A stretch of DNA of 64,000 nucleotides from Dimorphilus gyrociliatus (taxonomy: Eukaryota > Annelida > Polychaeta > Dinophilidae). Every line of letters starts with the position of its first letter. The first letter of the stretch is position 1. Where the stretch lies: positions 1,751,700-1,815,699 of the forward strand of contig CAJFCJ010000019.1 in NCBI GenBank assembly GCA_904063045.1. Direction: 5' to 3'. The position numbers and the translations under genes were made by a program. A model generated the notes under the pieces. It ran no database searches. It was not told where the DNA came from and saw nothing but the letters and a program-made list of their open reading frames with translations. Below are positions 52,901 to 64,000 of the stretch, in pieces.

Positions 52901-53150
52901 CGATGACTTTTTCGACAATCTAATGAGATGTCAAGGCTCGAGAATTGAAGAACAGCGTTCAGAACTACCAACGAGACCTTTGGCTCCGACAGTCCCCGAT
53001 GAAGACTTCTTCGCTTTGTTACATAAATTTCAGTCGAATCGAATTGAAACTCAACGTTCTAAAATGCCTGAAGTACCTATTACCAGTGATTCGACATCAT
53101 CAATTCAAAAAACATCTTCAATTAAGAAGAAGTTTGGTAGGAAGACTTAA
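49968..53150 (+). CDS. GPSM2: G-protein signalling modulator, LGN/Pins (TPR plus GoLoco)
   Basis: LGN/Pins links cortical Galpha-i-GDP to NuMA/dynein and orients the mitotic spindle. The N-terminal half is a TPR superhelix. Repeated blocks include LSAIYSQMGNAYFYLQNY, ASGNLGNTLKVLGQFDEAI, ALYNLGNVLHAKGK, ACGNLGNTHYLLGNFGEA, AYSNLGNAHIFLGHF, CYSLGNTYTLMRQYERAI and CWSLGNAYAALGE. After a basic linker (RREQIRRNSMENLQLLKL) come four GoLoco motifs. They are FEKLLEASSRRIDDQR (about 52420), FLNLVEGLQSCRMNEQRSDLP, FFDNLMRCQGSRIEEQRSELP-type and FFALLHKFQSNRIETQR. Motifs 2-4 have the Q..R...QR core that inserts the Arg finger into Galpha; in motif 1 the Gln position reads Ser. The protein ends KKKFGRKT. 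The second intron (about 500 bp) is long for this window. Confidence 0.95.
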
Positions 53151-53271
53151 AAATCAGTTTGTCTAGCGATCAAAATACTCGCCTTTTATGTTGTTCAAAG
53201 TTTATTTCAAAACATTTTAACATGATTCTTATATTTTTTTCACCAATCATTAAAAAAAAAGATGCACAAGA

Positions 53272-53869
53272 CTAATTTTTCGCTTTCGACAATTCTTCAG
53301 TAACTACATTATTTATCGCCAATGTAGCCTTTCTGTACTCATGATATTGCAGAAATCCGTCGTTATCTCGATCAAATGAATTTAGGCAGATGTCAACGAT
53401 TCCTATAAAAACGACTACATTAAAGAAGACCAGGAAATAAAATTTACTATCATGTCTTACTATGCACTGATTTTAATAGATTGTGATATTCTACTGTAGA
53501 CATAGTTTCATTATGAAAGTAATGTAAAAATATCTGTCGGAATTCAATTCCATCTAAGGCCAAATTGTGATCACTATCGTGCTGTTCGAAAATGTGAAAT
53601 TCAATTTCTTCATCTGAAATCTTTTCATCGGCAAGCTTTGCATCTTTCAAATGATCTCTCACATGTCTGTTGAAAAGGACACGTCACAAAGAAATCTTTA
53701 AGATAAAATGTAATCATATATACTCTTCATCGTGAAAAATTCTAGAATCCATCGGATTCTGTTGGACTTCATCTAATGTTACTTTATTATGATCTTCAAA
53801 GTGGCCATTGCAGAGAGCCAAAGATGTAAGTACTGCAAAAATCCCAAAAAGATAACAGTGCACCTTCAT
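53272..53869 (-). CDS. MCFD2: MCFD2-like EF-hand secretory cargo-receptor cofactor
   Basis: MCFD2 is a small luminal EF-hand protein that pairs with the lectin LMAN1/ERGIC-53 to carry glycoprotein cargo from ER to Golgi. The start at 53869 gives a signal peptide (MKVHCYLFGIFAVLTSLALC). Next come SRIFHDEEHVRDHLKD, matching the vertebrate HDQEHIMEHL block, and EEIEFHIFEQHDSDHNLALDGIE, a degenerate first EF loop as in MCFD2. The second EF loop is canonical (DRDNDGFLQYHE). The protein ends EELSKAKN with TAG at 53272-53274. It is about 150 residues in three exons. There is no ER-retention tail, as in the family. It converges with GPSM2 (stops 121 bp apart) and is head-to-head with SNRPE. Confidence 0.87.
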
Positions 53870-54130
53870 ACTTCTAGTATTCAATACTAGTCAAACGAGA
53901 TTGAATTATGAATACATCTAGCCATAGCTTGTTCGATTTCAATGCTTGTTCAATGTTGTTCCAATAGGTGGCGACAATATTCGATACTATTTTGTAAAGT
54001 ACGCATGCGCTGATTTGGAGTTGTACATTTCGAGTAATAGTAGTCTGAACGTTTACGGGTATATATACCGCCATCCGACGTCTAATCGATTTAAATTGTC
54101 TTTATTTCATCCTAAAAACACCTAGCTAAT
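53870..54130. promoter_or_regulatory. Bidirectional promoter of MCFD2 and SNRPE with an NRF1-like site
   Basis: This is a 261-bp gap between divergent start codons. It includes ACGCATGCGC at 54001-54010, the same NRF1-type core found upstream of AVL9, and a CCAATAGG box about 45 bp to its left. Motif function is inferred. Confidence 0.55.
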
Positions 54131-54589
54131 ATGTCTTATAAAGGTGGAGGCAAAGTCCAGAAGATGATGGTTCAGCCCATCGTAAGCTATGATTAAAATA
54201 AATAACAAAAATCAACTTTGCATTAATTTTCTTATTATCGTCCTTACAGAATCTTATTTTTCGATATCTGCAAAGTGTAAGTTTAATAGAATTTTCCTTT
54301 AAATATTCTTAATATTAATATTTTGTGAAAACTTTTTACAGAGAGCTAGAGTATCGGTTTGGCTGTATGAACAAGCTAATACTAAACTTGAAGGTTGTAT
54401 CATAGGATTCGACGAATACATGAATTTGGTATTGGATAGTGCAGAAGAAATTCATCTAAAAACAAAGACACGAAAAGCATTAGGTATAATATATTTCAAA
54501 ACTACTTTTTTCTCATTTTTGCATCTATAGGGAGAATACTTCTGAAAGGTGACAACATTTCCCTAATTCACCAACTGGTCGACCAATAA
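54131..54589 (+). CDS. SNRPE: Small nuclear ribonucleoprotein E (SmE)
   Basis: SmE is one of seven Sm proteins ringed around U1, U2, U4 and U5 snRNAs. Four exons (54131-54181, 54250-54275, about 54342-54484 and about 54531-54589) encode 92 residues, the same length as human SmE. The Sm1 motif is [29 protein letters not shown], with the conserved G and the FDEYMN turn. The Sm2 motif is [13 protein letters not shown]. It ends VDQ with TAA at 54587-54589. All introns are in phase. Assignment is secure. Confidence 0.96.
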
Positions 54590-55089
54590 CTTTGTAGAAA
54601 ATGTAAAAGAAAAGTTGTTACGTTTTCAATATAATTTTTGTACATGTCAAGTAAAAGAGAAAAATATTTAGATAACTCTTGCTCTGCCTATTTAACATAA
54701 TTTTTAAGCAAGTAGTAAGATATTAAGTTTGTTCTCTGATCTATTTATTTATATATAAATATACATCAAAAAATATGAATAAACATTTGGGAAAAAGAAA
54801 TTGTCAATTTTCATCACGTGATCAATCTCTTCAGTGAATTGTCGAAGATGTCAACCGATAAGAAGTTTAACTTTAAATATTCGGGGAGAATTTCTTTTTT
54901 GTTAATTTCAAAAAATGAGCGGTTTTTTTACTTGTTTTGGCGGTAAAAATTAAACTGGTTCACTATTATATTTTATTAGTCATCGACACCCTCGTCATTG
55001 CTCATATTTATTAGTAGGTAAACCTGTGCGATCAACGGGATCACACGAAATTTATTTGTACAAAAGGAAGTTTCTTAAAAACTAGCACG
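54590..55089. other. SNRPE-DBNL intergenic region
   Basis: A 500-bp AT-rich spacer between two same-strand genes. No recognisable coding or RNA feature; it includes the DBNL promoter. Confidence 0.5.
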
Positions 55090-57023
55090 ATGGCGCCGGT
55101 GGATTTGAGAACCAACAAAAATTCAATTGAAGAAGCTTACAAAAAGGTTTGTGATGTAAACTCTGGTACTGACTGGGTAATATATGGATATGAAGGTAAA
55201 ACTAGCATACTTAAAGTGGATGCAAGTGGTAGTGGTGGATTTGAAGAAATGGCAGAAGATTTGAATAGTGGAAGAATTCAATATGTATATATCAGAGTTC
55301 AAGATCCCAATAGCGACTTACCTAAGTTTGTTTTCATAAACTGGCAAGGTGAAGGGGCCCCGGATGCCTTAAAAGGTTTATATACAAGATGTATTTAATC
55401 ATTCACAAAGATTATCTCTTAAGCAATAGTGATTAAGTTGCGTACAAGACTGTCCTAATCAGTTCACTTCAAAATATGTAAAACGTACAAAGCATCCGTT
55501 AGTTTATCTGAAATGAAAGCTTATGAGTGAGCGATAAAGCGATAAAATTTAGTTAGTAGTATAAGTTTTATTTACCAGAACATAATGTTCTTTCTACCAG
55601 TAAGAATCTGTGATAAATAGACTTATCAAAAAAGCTAAATTTATACTTCACGACTTTTTTAATGCTCTCTTTTTCAATTAATCACAAATGACAGAGATAA
55701 GAACAATATAATTTCTATTACTCCGTTGCACTATTTATTTGCAACGGTTAATTGTCCAAATCAAATGGGAGTTAATCCCAAATAAAAACTCTATATTTGA
55801 CAATTTCAGGATCCTGTGCGAATCATGTTAGAGATATATCAGCTGTTTTACGAGGTGCTCACGTTTCAATTAATGCGAGAAACGAAGAAGATATTGAGGA
55901 GGATGCTATTCTTGCTAAAGTTGCTAAAAGTTCAGTTTCTTCTTTTCGTCGTAGTGATGCAAAATTTGTTGAAGAACCAAGTGGTCCTGTTGGCACTAAT
56001 TATACGAAAATAAGACCAAATCAAGAAATTAGAACTAATGTAAGAGATGCATTTTGGCATAATCAGCAGTTAGAAGAAGAGAGGAGAAAAGCAGAAGAGA
56101 TCAAAAGAGTCCAGCAGGAAAGAGAAGCTTTAGAAAGAGAGAGAAAAGAAAGAGAAGAACGGGAAACCCACATCAGAGAAAAGCAAATAGCTGAAAAAAT
56201 GAAAACTTTTACCAACAGGGAAAAACCCATTTCAGTTGCAGAAGAAATTAGGAGACTACGAATTTCCTCCATTGACCAAGACGATGAACAAGAAAGAGCT
56301 AGCCGAGCTAAAAGAATGCAACAAGAAAGAACCGATGAAGCAAGAAGATTAATAAGTCAAAGATCTTTTCAGTCGTCTAACACAGATGAAAATACAAATG
56401 CACCAGCCACACAGACTACTTATAATCAGCCAAGTGCAGATACTTCTTCGTATCAGAGACAGGACTCTTCTCCTAAACCTGAGGAGTGTTGGGAACCTGG
56501 GTTAGAAGAAACTGATCTAGAAAAAGAACCAATACGACCATCTGCCCAAGGATTTGAACCCATGAGAGCCCCAATGAGACCTCCGGCTCCAGCATCTGAG
56601 CCATTAAGGGCACCTATGAGACCTCCTGTTCAAGAATCTGAACCAGTACGACGATCCATTCCGGAGCCAGAGCCAGAGCCTGAACCAGTAAGACAATCTA
56701 TTCCAGAGCCGCAGCCAGAGATTCAACCAGAAGAGTTGTATGAAGACACGTTTACACCAGAATATAAAACAACCCCAGCTGATAATGAATATGAAGCTGC
56801 TCAAGTCTCAAATGAACCTAAACCTGCTTCTCAAGAAGCAAGCCAAGGCCTAAAAGTCAAAGCTCTCTATGATTATCAAGCAACCGAAGAAGGAGAAATA
56901 TCGTTTGATCCAGGAGATATTATAACAATGGTATCACAAGATTATGACGGCTGGTGGGTTGGAAAGGCACCAAACGGACAAAGGGGAATGTTCCCCTCAA
57001 ACTATGTAGAAGTTATAGATTAA
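55090..57023 (+). CDS. DBNL: Drebrin-like actin-binding protein Abp1 (ADF-H plus SH3)
   Basis: Abp1 binds F-actin and recruits endocytic partners through its SH3 domain. Exon 1 (55090 to about 55373) holds most of an ADF-homology domain ([46 protein letters not shown]). It splices over about 430 bp into a large exon opening [29 protein letters not shown], the family's second half of the ADF-H domain. A charged coiled coil rich in [10 protein letters not shown] follows. Next is a Pro/Glu repeat region ([13 protein letters not shown]..., [17 protein letters not shown]). The C-terminal SH3 has [25 protein letters not shown] and [12 protein letters not shown]. It stops at 57023. If the intron is retained, the frame ends after GLYTRCI, giving a 102-residue ADF-H fragment. 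Confidence 0.95.
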
Positions 57024-57399
57024 CTATTAGAATATTCTCAGCAAAAGGAAATCTTACTTTTACCAAGTTTTTGTATTCTATAACTCAGTTTTTTTTTACA
57101 ATTTAGTGTATAATCAATATCGCAAATTATTTGTTTTACAGATGAAATGTTTATTCTTCTTTTCTTCAAAAGTTTCTTTCTAAAACTTGATCTCTTGTGT
57201 CTTTCTCATATAAATAATGAACGCAATAACTAATGTTTACAAAAAAGGAGCCATTAATAGATTTATGAATAAAAATATTCAACAGTCATCTTTCACTCTA
57301 CTTTGAATAAATAACCTTGTCAATAATTTTGATTTACACTTTGCAATGGTAAAACTTAACTACTGTAGATGTCACTACTGCAAATCGGTTTTGAAAAAC
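57024..57399. other. DBNL-RRP7A intergenic region
   Basis: A 376-bp AT-rich spacer between two same-strand genes. Nothing recognisable beyond 3' UTR and promoter sequence. Confidence 0.5.
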
Positions 57400-58681
57400 A
57401 TGGATCAACGTGATTTGATAGAAATAGAAGGATTTCAAGGTTTTTCCTTAAAGGGTTTTTAAACAATATATATGAGAAAAATGTGTATTTAGAATTAATT
57501 TATTTGAAAATCTCTTATTTAAACCAATTACTTTACAAGCTGATGTTTAACTTCATTGAGCGATATTATGTTGATCAATAGCCATACCATGGACAACAAC
57601 TGCTAAAAGTAAAATACTTCACTACTTTTATATAAAAGAACACAATGTTGAAAATCCCAGCAGTTTGAAACCATTAAAAAAAACTCTTATAGTACTTAAT
57701 GTTCCTCCGTACGCAGATAAGGTATTCTTTAAATAATACATAAAGTATATTTTGCTAATTATCTTATTTATTCACTCTAGAATCATATTTTCAATTTTTT
57801 CGAGAGATGTGGAAAAATAACAAGAGTTATAATTCAATCGAAGCCTTCGAGTGCCGATGTTACTGAAGGCGGAAAATACTTTAATAAGACATCTCCACCA
57901 GAGGTAGTTTTCTCAAAACTGAACAATCATTTGATGAAATAAATATATTATTTTGTCTTCTGAAATCTGCAGGGTTATAAAGTAGCCTACGTTATCTTTC
58001 ATAATACTAAAGCATTAAAAAACGCTTTGAGTTTATCATCAACTAAAAGTCAGTCATTATCAACCGAAAAATGCCCATTTAAAGGATTTAAACAACGTCG
58101 GTATTTGAGACAATTATTTATCATTGTTTTTAAAATAAGATATTTTACAACTAGGACTAGCTGAGGAGAAAAAAGATCAATTCAATATTAATATAACAGA
58201 CCTTCAAGAAGAAATTACAAAGTATATGAAAGATTATGATACTAAAATTGCGGAAGTAAGTCTTCTTAAAGATAAACAAAAGCATGCAAAAAGTCGCGCT
58301 GCTAACTAATTTAACCTAACAATTAACAGCAAGTTAAAAGAGAGAAAGAAATGGATGGAGAGCCTGACGATGGAGGATGGGTTACAGTTACTCGTCATGG
58401 AAAGACGAAAGGCACTCCTAGAACGGAAGCTCATGAAAAGCGAGCCTTATTAAAAGAGAAAAAAAAGAAGGGAAACCAGGAACTCTTAAAATTTTACTCT
58501 TTCCAATGGACGAAGGAGAAAGAAGAACGTAAGTTGGATGTTATAAATTCAAAATTTTAATTTTAAATGTTTTTAATTTTTGAATAATCAAATAGAATTA
58601 TCGAAGCTGAAAGAGAAATTCGAGGAAGACAAAAGAAAAGTTCATAAAATGAGGCAGGAACGAAAGTTCCGTCCTTATTAA
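57400..58681 (+). CDS. RRP7A: Ribosomal RNA-processing protein 7 homologue A
   Basis: RRP7 acts in early 18S rRNA processing in the nucleolar small-subunit processome. A short first exon (ATG at 57400, MDQRDLIEIEGFQ) joins an exon at about 57573. Together they give GFQAIPWTTTAKSKILHYFYIKEH, matching the human AAIPIKF...HYLYVR block. Then come KKTLIVLNVPPYADK (start of the RRM-like domain), FFERCGKITRVIIQSKPSS and GYKVAYVIFHNTKALKNAL. The C-terminal part has YMKDYDTKIAE, DDGGWVTVTRHGK, RTEA and ELLKFYSFQWTKEKEE. It closes with the invariant RRP7 tail KLKEKFEEDKRKV...RKFRPY. TAA is at 58679-58681. The start is inferred from phase and similarity. Confidence 0.92.
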
Positions 58682-59114
58682 ATTTTGCTACTCAAAGAAT
58701 TAGTATATTTAGCTCAAAATGTTGTTAAATAAGTTGATCTTTGTTAGAATAAACCCAAATGTTATCTGATATACCTCCACTTGACTGCTCGTATTTCAAA
58801 GGCAGGTTCTGTTTGAATCAAAAGAACTCATTGCGTAATTAATGATTGTCAGGAAGCTGGCAAATTAAAACCTTTAAGGAAAACTTTCACTCAATCGATG
58901 TGACAACAGTCACTCATCAAACTAACCGGTTAAAATTCGTGTATTTAAGATAAGGCGCCTGTCAGTTCAATATCGCGGTCAAAAGATATAGGCCATCAAA
59001 TTTGAACCTAACTAACTTGTGGAATAGTCTGGTTCTGTGGCTATAAGCGTTTATTATTTTTCAAAATATAGAGCTATTTCAAGTACGGAACTGGTGACCA
59101 GCTGAAATGTAAAA
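58682..59114. other. RRP7A-MAD2L1BP intergenic region
   Basis: A 433-bp spacer between two same-strand genes with no recognised coding or RNA feature. Presumed 3' UTR and promoter. Confidence 0.5.
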
Positions 59115-59968
59115 ATGGCGTTGCTTTTAAAATTAGGAAAATTAAAATCAGAAAAATGCACTCAAAAAGCAATAGATATTACTTTAGACGGAATTCTCCT
59201 TGAATCGGATAGAGGTAAATTATTATCTGAATTCGTCTATCATCTACTTTACGTTCGAGAGCAAATATCTATGCCACATACTCAACTGCTGAAGATGCCG
59301 GATAAGGTTAGTGCTCTAATCAATGATCAAATGTTTTTAACTATAACAAACTATTTGAACAGAATACCGAAAGTAAGAAGCTAAACATAAAGAGAGAACA
59401 TATTAAAATTGCTGCAAATTCATTACAACGTCTAGGATCTTATTTAGATAAATTATTTATTCATAGTTGTCATATAAGCTCAGTAGCTATACTACTTGGA
59501 TCATCACCTAACTTTTGCAACGAATGCTTTGTTGTTAACTTTCCTATCGACTTTTTCGAAGGACACGTTTTACCGGCAACAAAATCCCGTATGGAGTTTT
59601 TTAAATCGCTTTTCCAACAAGATTTTCTAAACGGAGCTATACAACCAAAGAGAAAACAAAGAATGTTTATTTTCATAAAAGTGCCGCCTGCAAGCAAATT
59701 TTCATCTGATATTAGAGATAGTCTTATATTTAAACAAAATTTTAAATTACCTACAAAAGGAAATGTTCTTTATAATGTCAACATTAAATGTAATGCTACT
59801 ATTGGAGAAAATGTTAGCTTTTCTAAAAGATTCGATCTGAACATTTCCGGTGTGGAACCTTTCGAACAACCAGAAATTGTTGAACAAACGTCCAGACCAG
59901 ACGATAATTGCAAAATTGATGAATGGTATCAAATAGATCATTTTTTTCAAGGATATTTTGACAAGTGA
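59115..59968 (+). CDS. MAD2L1BP: MAD2L1-binding protein (p31comet)
   Basis: p31comet binds closed MAD2 and, with the TRIP13 ATPase, switches off the spindle checkpoint. Exon 1 from 59115 carries LLSEFVYHLLYVREQISMPHTQLLK, aligning with the vertebrate ELLKHIMYQRQQLPLPYEQL helix. A 61-bp intron (donor GTTAGT at about 59309, acceptor ...GAACAG at about 59369) leads to NTESKKLNIKREHIKIAANSL and LFIHSCHISSVAILLGSSP. After that come FVVNFPIDFFE, MEFFKSLFQQDFL and a run resembling the HORMA-like core (MFIFIKVPP...FKQNFKLP). It ends QGYFDK at 59968. Sequence identity is low, as is usual for this fast-evolving family. The assignment rests on the order of matching blocks and a length close to the vertebrate protein. 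Confidence 0.78.
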
Positions 59969-60096
59969 ATGCTTTTACAAATTTCTGTGTTTTTTTTTAA
60001 AAGAATAAAATGTTACGGATTGTTCAACTTTTTGTTTATGTTCTTTTTTTGTATAAAGATGCCACTAGTGTCATCTATTGTTTAATAGTGTAGGCC

Positions 60097-63000
60097 ATGC
60101 ATTGCCGAATTCATCTTTTATCGTTTAATGGAACATACACACGCATTAAACGTTTTAAAGCTATTCAATGTATTTCAAAATGCTATTATTCAAATAATAA
60201 TCCATGGCTAGATTCATCGTCCTCCTCATCAGTAAATATTCCAATAGGAGATGAGTTTGTATTAAACTATAAGTTGAATTTCGTTGATATCTTTTTTTTC
60301 GTAGGTCCTTAAATTTATCTACTGGTAAATTTGCACGATTCTCCGACGGTTGTGCAGTTGGAAATGTATAAAATTTAAAAATACTTTGATTTATTGTAAT
60401 CACATTTTGTTACAATAACTTTAGGTTGGTAATACATCAGTAATGGTCACTACAGTAAGCAGAAAACAAGCTTCAAAGTTATCTTTCATGCCCCTAACAG
60501 TAAATTAAAAATTGTTTATTATTACTTTGAAATATACTCTAACAATAGTTTTAATTTTTAGGTGGATTATCGTCAAAAAACTGCTGCAGCTGGAAGAATT
60601 CCAACTAATTTTTTAAGAAGAGATTTGGCACCAAGCGAAAAAGAAATATTAATAAGCAGACTTATTGGTAAATAAAATTATAATCATTTTTAACAATTGT
60701 ATGTATATTAGTTCACTTTTTATAAACTTTATAGATCGATCGATTCGGCCTCTATTTCCAAATAATTTCTTTTACGAAACTCAAGTTTGTTGTGACAATA
60801 TATTGTTAAGGATGGAAATTCATTGTTTCTTTTTAAACTATAGGTTATGTGTAATCTATTAGCCGTTGATCACGATCACGATCCAGATGTTATAAGTATA
60901 AATGCAGGTTAGCTTTACACCCTCATTTAAAATTAGAGGCATAAAGAAAATAAAACCGTATCACCATTGTCATTTATATTAGCTTCGGCAGCATTAGCCT
61001 TATCTGATATTCCCTGGGACGGACCAATCGGTTCAACAAGAGTTGGAGTGATAAATAATGAAATAGTTCTAAATCCTACAAGAAAACAATTGAAATCAAG
61101 TAATTTAAATCTAGTTGTTACTGCTGCAAAAGATTCTAAAGTTGGTTCGTAGATTCTATTAACCTAAATTTATTCATATTTAGCGAAGTGGTCGTTTGTA
61201 TGATATATTATTTAACTTAATACAGTTATGATAGAGGGTAGCGCCGAAAATATTGACCAGCAAACCATTCAGCATGCAATAAAAAAAGGCGTTAAATCAT
61301 CTCAATCAATAATTAATTCTATTAATCAACTATGCCAGAAATGTGGTAAACCGAAAAGAGAGATAATTGAAGAGAAATTAATGGAAACTCAAGAGTTTAC
61401 AGATGAGATAAAACAGAAAATGAATGAGTAAATATTTGTAATTTATAATATTAAAACTGTTTTAAAACGTTTCATTTAAAAATAGATTAGCAAATGAAAA
61501 AATAAGACAAGTCTTAACAAACTTTGAACATCACAAATTCTCAAGAGACAACGCCTTAAGCGAAATACGTCAAAATGTTTCAGAGACTTTATTAGGTTTT
61601 TATGACAATTAATTTACCACTTTTAATAAATAAACTAAATATATATATATATATTTATTTATTTATTTATCTCAGCTGTTTATCCTGATTTATCGCCGTC
61701 TAAAATTCAAGAAGAACTGAATAATTTAGTAAAAGCCATATTTAGGTCATTAATATTCGAAACAAATATAAGGTAAGAAGTTTTAATTAATTTTACTAAT
61801 CGCCTTAAGATAATTAATTAATTTATTAGATGCGATGGACGTGGTCTTGACGATTTAAGAAATATATCTTGCGAAACTGGTTTATATAACCCTTTACACG
61901 GTTCAGCATTATTTCAAAGAGGTCAAACTCAGGTTCTGTGTACACTAACCTTTGATTCTCCCTTGTCTGCGGCAAAGATTGATACTATTTCCGCTTTGAC
62001 AGAGTAAGAGTTTTATCAATGATTAATTTAATTCTTTTATGTAATAAATAATATTAATAGGGGAATTAAGGAAAAGAATTTTTTTCTTCATTATGAAGTA
62101 AGATACTCTTTGAATATTTTATTTCTTTGAAATTTATTCTCAATCTCTCTCTCTATATATATATATAGTTTCCTCCATATGCTACGAACGAGGTTGGAAG
62201 GTTAAATTGGGGAAGGAGAGAAATTGGACATGGCGCTTTAGCAGAAAGAGCGTTGAGACCGCTCATTCCGTCAAATTTTCCTTTCACCTTAAGATTATCT
62301 GCAGAAGTACTTGAATCTAATGGATCCTCCTCTATGGCTTCGGTTTGCGCTGGAAGTCTTGCATTGTATGATGCTGGAGTCCCTATCGACGAAGCAGCAG
62401 CAGGAGTTGCTATTGGACTTATGACAAAGGATGATGATTATAGAGTTCTAACAGATTTATTGGTTGGCTCAGAATATTTTTTTTTAATATCAAATTTGAC
62501 GAATTCTGAATTCAACTTTCAAACAAACAGGGTATTGAAGATTACATGGGTGATATGGACTTTAAATTAGCTGGCACAAAGCAGGGTGTTACGGCAATAC
62601 AAGCCGATATTAAAATTCCAGGAGTGCCTTTGAAAATTATGATGGAAGCCATCCAAAAAGGAATGCAGGCAAAGAAGAAAATTTTAGATAAAATGAATGC
62701 TGTATTACCAAATCCAAGCGAACCAAAATCAAATAGACCAGTCGTAGAAGAAATCGAAGTTCCACTCCAAAAAAGAGCGAAATTTCTTGGAGCTGGAGGC
62801 TTTAATCTTAAAAGGATATTACTTGATACAGGAGTTTCAATCACGCAAATCGACGATACTAAATTTAATATATTCGCTCCAAATTCTGATAGTTTCAATG
62901 AAGCTAGAGAAAAAATTGATGAATTGTTGCAAGATGAGGTTAATACTTTTTTTTATTAGTTGATTGATTTATTGCTCATAGCTATTATAATCTATTTAAC

Positions 63001-63287
63001 AGAAAGAGATTACACTAGAGTTCGGAGCAATTTATGACGCTTCTATTGTTGAAATAAGAGATTACGGCGTTATGGTTAAATTATACGAAACTATGCAACC
63101 ATCTTTAATACATGTATCGCAATTGGATCAAAAAAGAGTTCAGCATCCATCGGCTCTCGGTCTAGAAGTTGGACAAGAGATTAAAGTTAAATATTTCGGA
63201 AGAGATCCAGCCGATGGCAAAATGCGTTTATCCCGTAAAGTTTTACAAACGACAAATCCAGTTGCTAGATCAACTTTAAAAAAATAA
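60097..63287 (+). CDS. PNPT1: Polyribonucleotide nucleotidyltransferase 1, mitochondrial
   Basis: PNPT1 is a trimeric 3'-5' phosphorolytic exoribonuclease of mitochondria. The start at 60097 gives a basic, Ser-rich presequence ([20 protein letters not shown]) suited to mitochondrial import. The first RNase PH domain has [26 protein letters not shown] and [11 protein letters not shown]. The all-helical linker follows. The second RNase PH domain has [28 protein letters not shown] and [23 protein letters not shown], with the phosphate-binding SSS run, then a [16 protein letters not shown] block with catalytic Asp residues. The KH domain has [12 protein letters not shown] (GxxG loop). The S1 domain has [24 protein letters not shown]. 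It ends with TAA at 63285-63287. All active-site motifs are intact. It lies only 128 bp after MAD2L1BP on the same strand. Confidence 0.95.
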
Positions 63288-63586
63288 TTTAGGCCTAAAA
63301 CTCTATTTGTTAAATATTTTGTATTTAAAAAATGACGGTTAATATTAATTTTAAATAAAAACATAAAAAAGGTAAGAGAGCCTAAGCACAGCAAAAAAAC
63401 GAATGATCTATAATTTTCCATCAGAAATTAGTTAATAAATTAATAAAGTAAAATAACCTATTAAAAAACGTTAGATATTTTTGATTGTTTAAAAGCGTCG
63501 ATTTGAACCTAAAACACAAAAAAGACCTAAAAAAAAACAGAAAAACAATACAATAAAGGAAAAAGAAGAAAGAATCACTAAAAAGC
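63288..63586. other. PNPT1-FAM78 intergenic region
   Basis: A 299-bp AT- and A-rich spacer between two same-strand genes. No feature recognised. Confidence 0.5.
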
Positions 63587-64000
63587 ATGAGAAGAACAAT
63601 GGGAACTATGAATGAAAATGATAGAAATAATAACAATAACAGAAGATCTAGAAGTATTAATAAGAAAAAACATAGTACTACAAATAGTATAAAGAATTTT
63701 GATAAATATATTATTAATCCTTCACCTGTAATCTCTGATTGGACAATTCCGCATATACATTTAATCAAGTTAACAGCCACAATTGAAGAAAAACCAACTA
63801 AAATTGATACCAAATCACCAGCCGTCCTTAAATATCGAACGCCTCATTTTGAGTAAAAAATATCTCCCTTTTCTTGGGTCATTTAAAATTCTAATTACTT
63901 TTTAATATATTTTTTTTTCTTTAAAAAAAAAAGAGCTAGGGCTACAGTTCAAATTCCTTGTATCGAAAGTGAGGTTGCCGTTCAAATCGGTTGGATTCAG
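63587..64000 (+). CDS. FAM78B: FAM78 homologue, N-terminal part (cut by window edge)
   Basis: FAM78 proteins are conserved across animals; their function is not established. The first exon starts at 63587 (MRRTMGTMNENDRN) with an Asn/Arg/Ser-rich low-complexity stretch. It then carries LTATIEEKPTKIDTKSPAVL and KYRTPHFE, matching the ATIE...SPVVLRYRTPYF block of human FAM78A/B. A short intron of about 75 bp joins ARATVQIPCIESEVAVQIGWIQ, whose VGWIQ end is also a family hallmark. The gene runs off the right edge. The human N-terminal MGC myristoylation start is absent. Whether it is the A or B paralogue cannot be decided; the symbol is a placeholder. An upstream exon cannot be excluded. Confidence 0.8.

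Noticed and set aside
59970-60096. Possible MAD2L1BP-PNPT1 operon because of the 127-bp gap
   Set aside because: Short gaps are general here; no trans-splice acceptor evidence or spliced-leader sequence could be identified.
63421-63813. Hydrophobic 130-codon minus-strand frame resembling a membrane protein
   Set aside because: It is the reverse of the A-rich leader and Asn/Lys-rich first exon of the FAM78 gene; the Leu/Phe richness is a composition artefact.

Overview
This window is nuclear DNA from an animal with a compact genome. It is AT-rich, and its genes are split into many short exons. Most introns are about 45-100 bp with GT..AG ends, and intergenic gaps run from tens of bases to about 1.7 kb. 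The gene set is metazoan: LGN/Pins, FAM78, the WASH complex, COP1, Mediator, p31comet and CFAP44. There is no sign of operons, bacterial genes, transposase or reverse transcriptase, tRNA, rRNA or CRISPR. A small spiralian such as a miniature annelid of the Dimorphilus type would fit. That is an inference from intron size and gene content, not something the sequence proves.

Layout, left to right: AVL9 (-, runs off the left edge); MED7 (+); CFAP44 (-, about 9 kb); NOL9 (+); a protein with two death domains (-); LAP3 leucine aminopeptidase (-, with a duplicated exon); ZDHHC16 (+); a tandem MyTH4-FERM protein with no motor domain in the window (-); RIOX1/NO66 (+); COP1 (-); RBBP5 (+); an orphan coding-like exon (+); WASHC4/SWIP (+); NTAN1 (+); GPSM2/Pins (+); MCFD2 (-); SNRPE (+); drebrin-like/Abp1 (+); RRP7A (+); MAD2L1BP (+); PNPT1 (+); and the first exons of a FAM78 gene (+, runs off the right edge).

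The left and middle parts alternate strands, giving tail-to-tail pairs (NOL9 and the death-domain gene stop 32 bp apart) and head-to-head pairs with short shared promoters (CFAP44/NOL9, LAP3/ZDHHC16, MCFD2/SNRPE and others). From about 38.5 kb to the right edge nearly everything is on the + strand. The genes are mostly housekeeping: transcription and chromatin (MED7, RBBP5, RIOX1), RNA and ribosome biogenesis (NOL9, RRP7A, SNRPE, PNPT1), membrane traffic (AVL9, WASHC4, MCFD2, ZDHHC16), mitosis and polarity (GPSM2, MAD2L1BP), protein turnover (COP1, NTAN1, LAP3) and motile cilia (CFAP44). They do not form one pathway.

The points most worth following up are: a tandem, frame-preserving duplication of one LAP3 exon (probable mutually exclusive exons); a perfect RFX X-box just upstream of CFAP44; an unrecognised two-death-domain adaptor-like gene; the motorless MyTH4-FERM protein; and repeated NRF1-plus-E2F-like promoter modules in an otherwise AT-rich background.

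Gene spans run from inferred start to stop codon and include introns. Exon joins were made by hand from splice-site phase and family similarity, so single boundaries may be off, and no RNA evidence was available.
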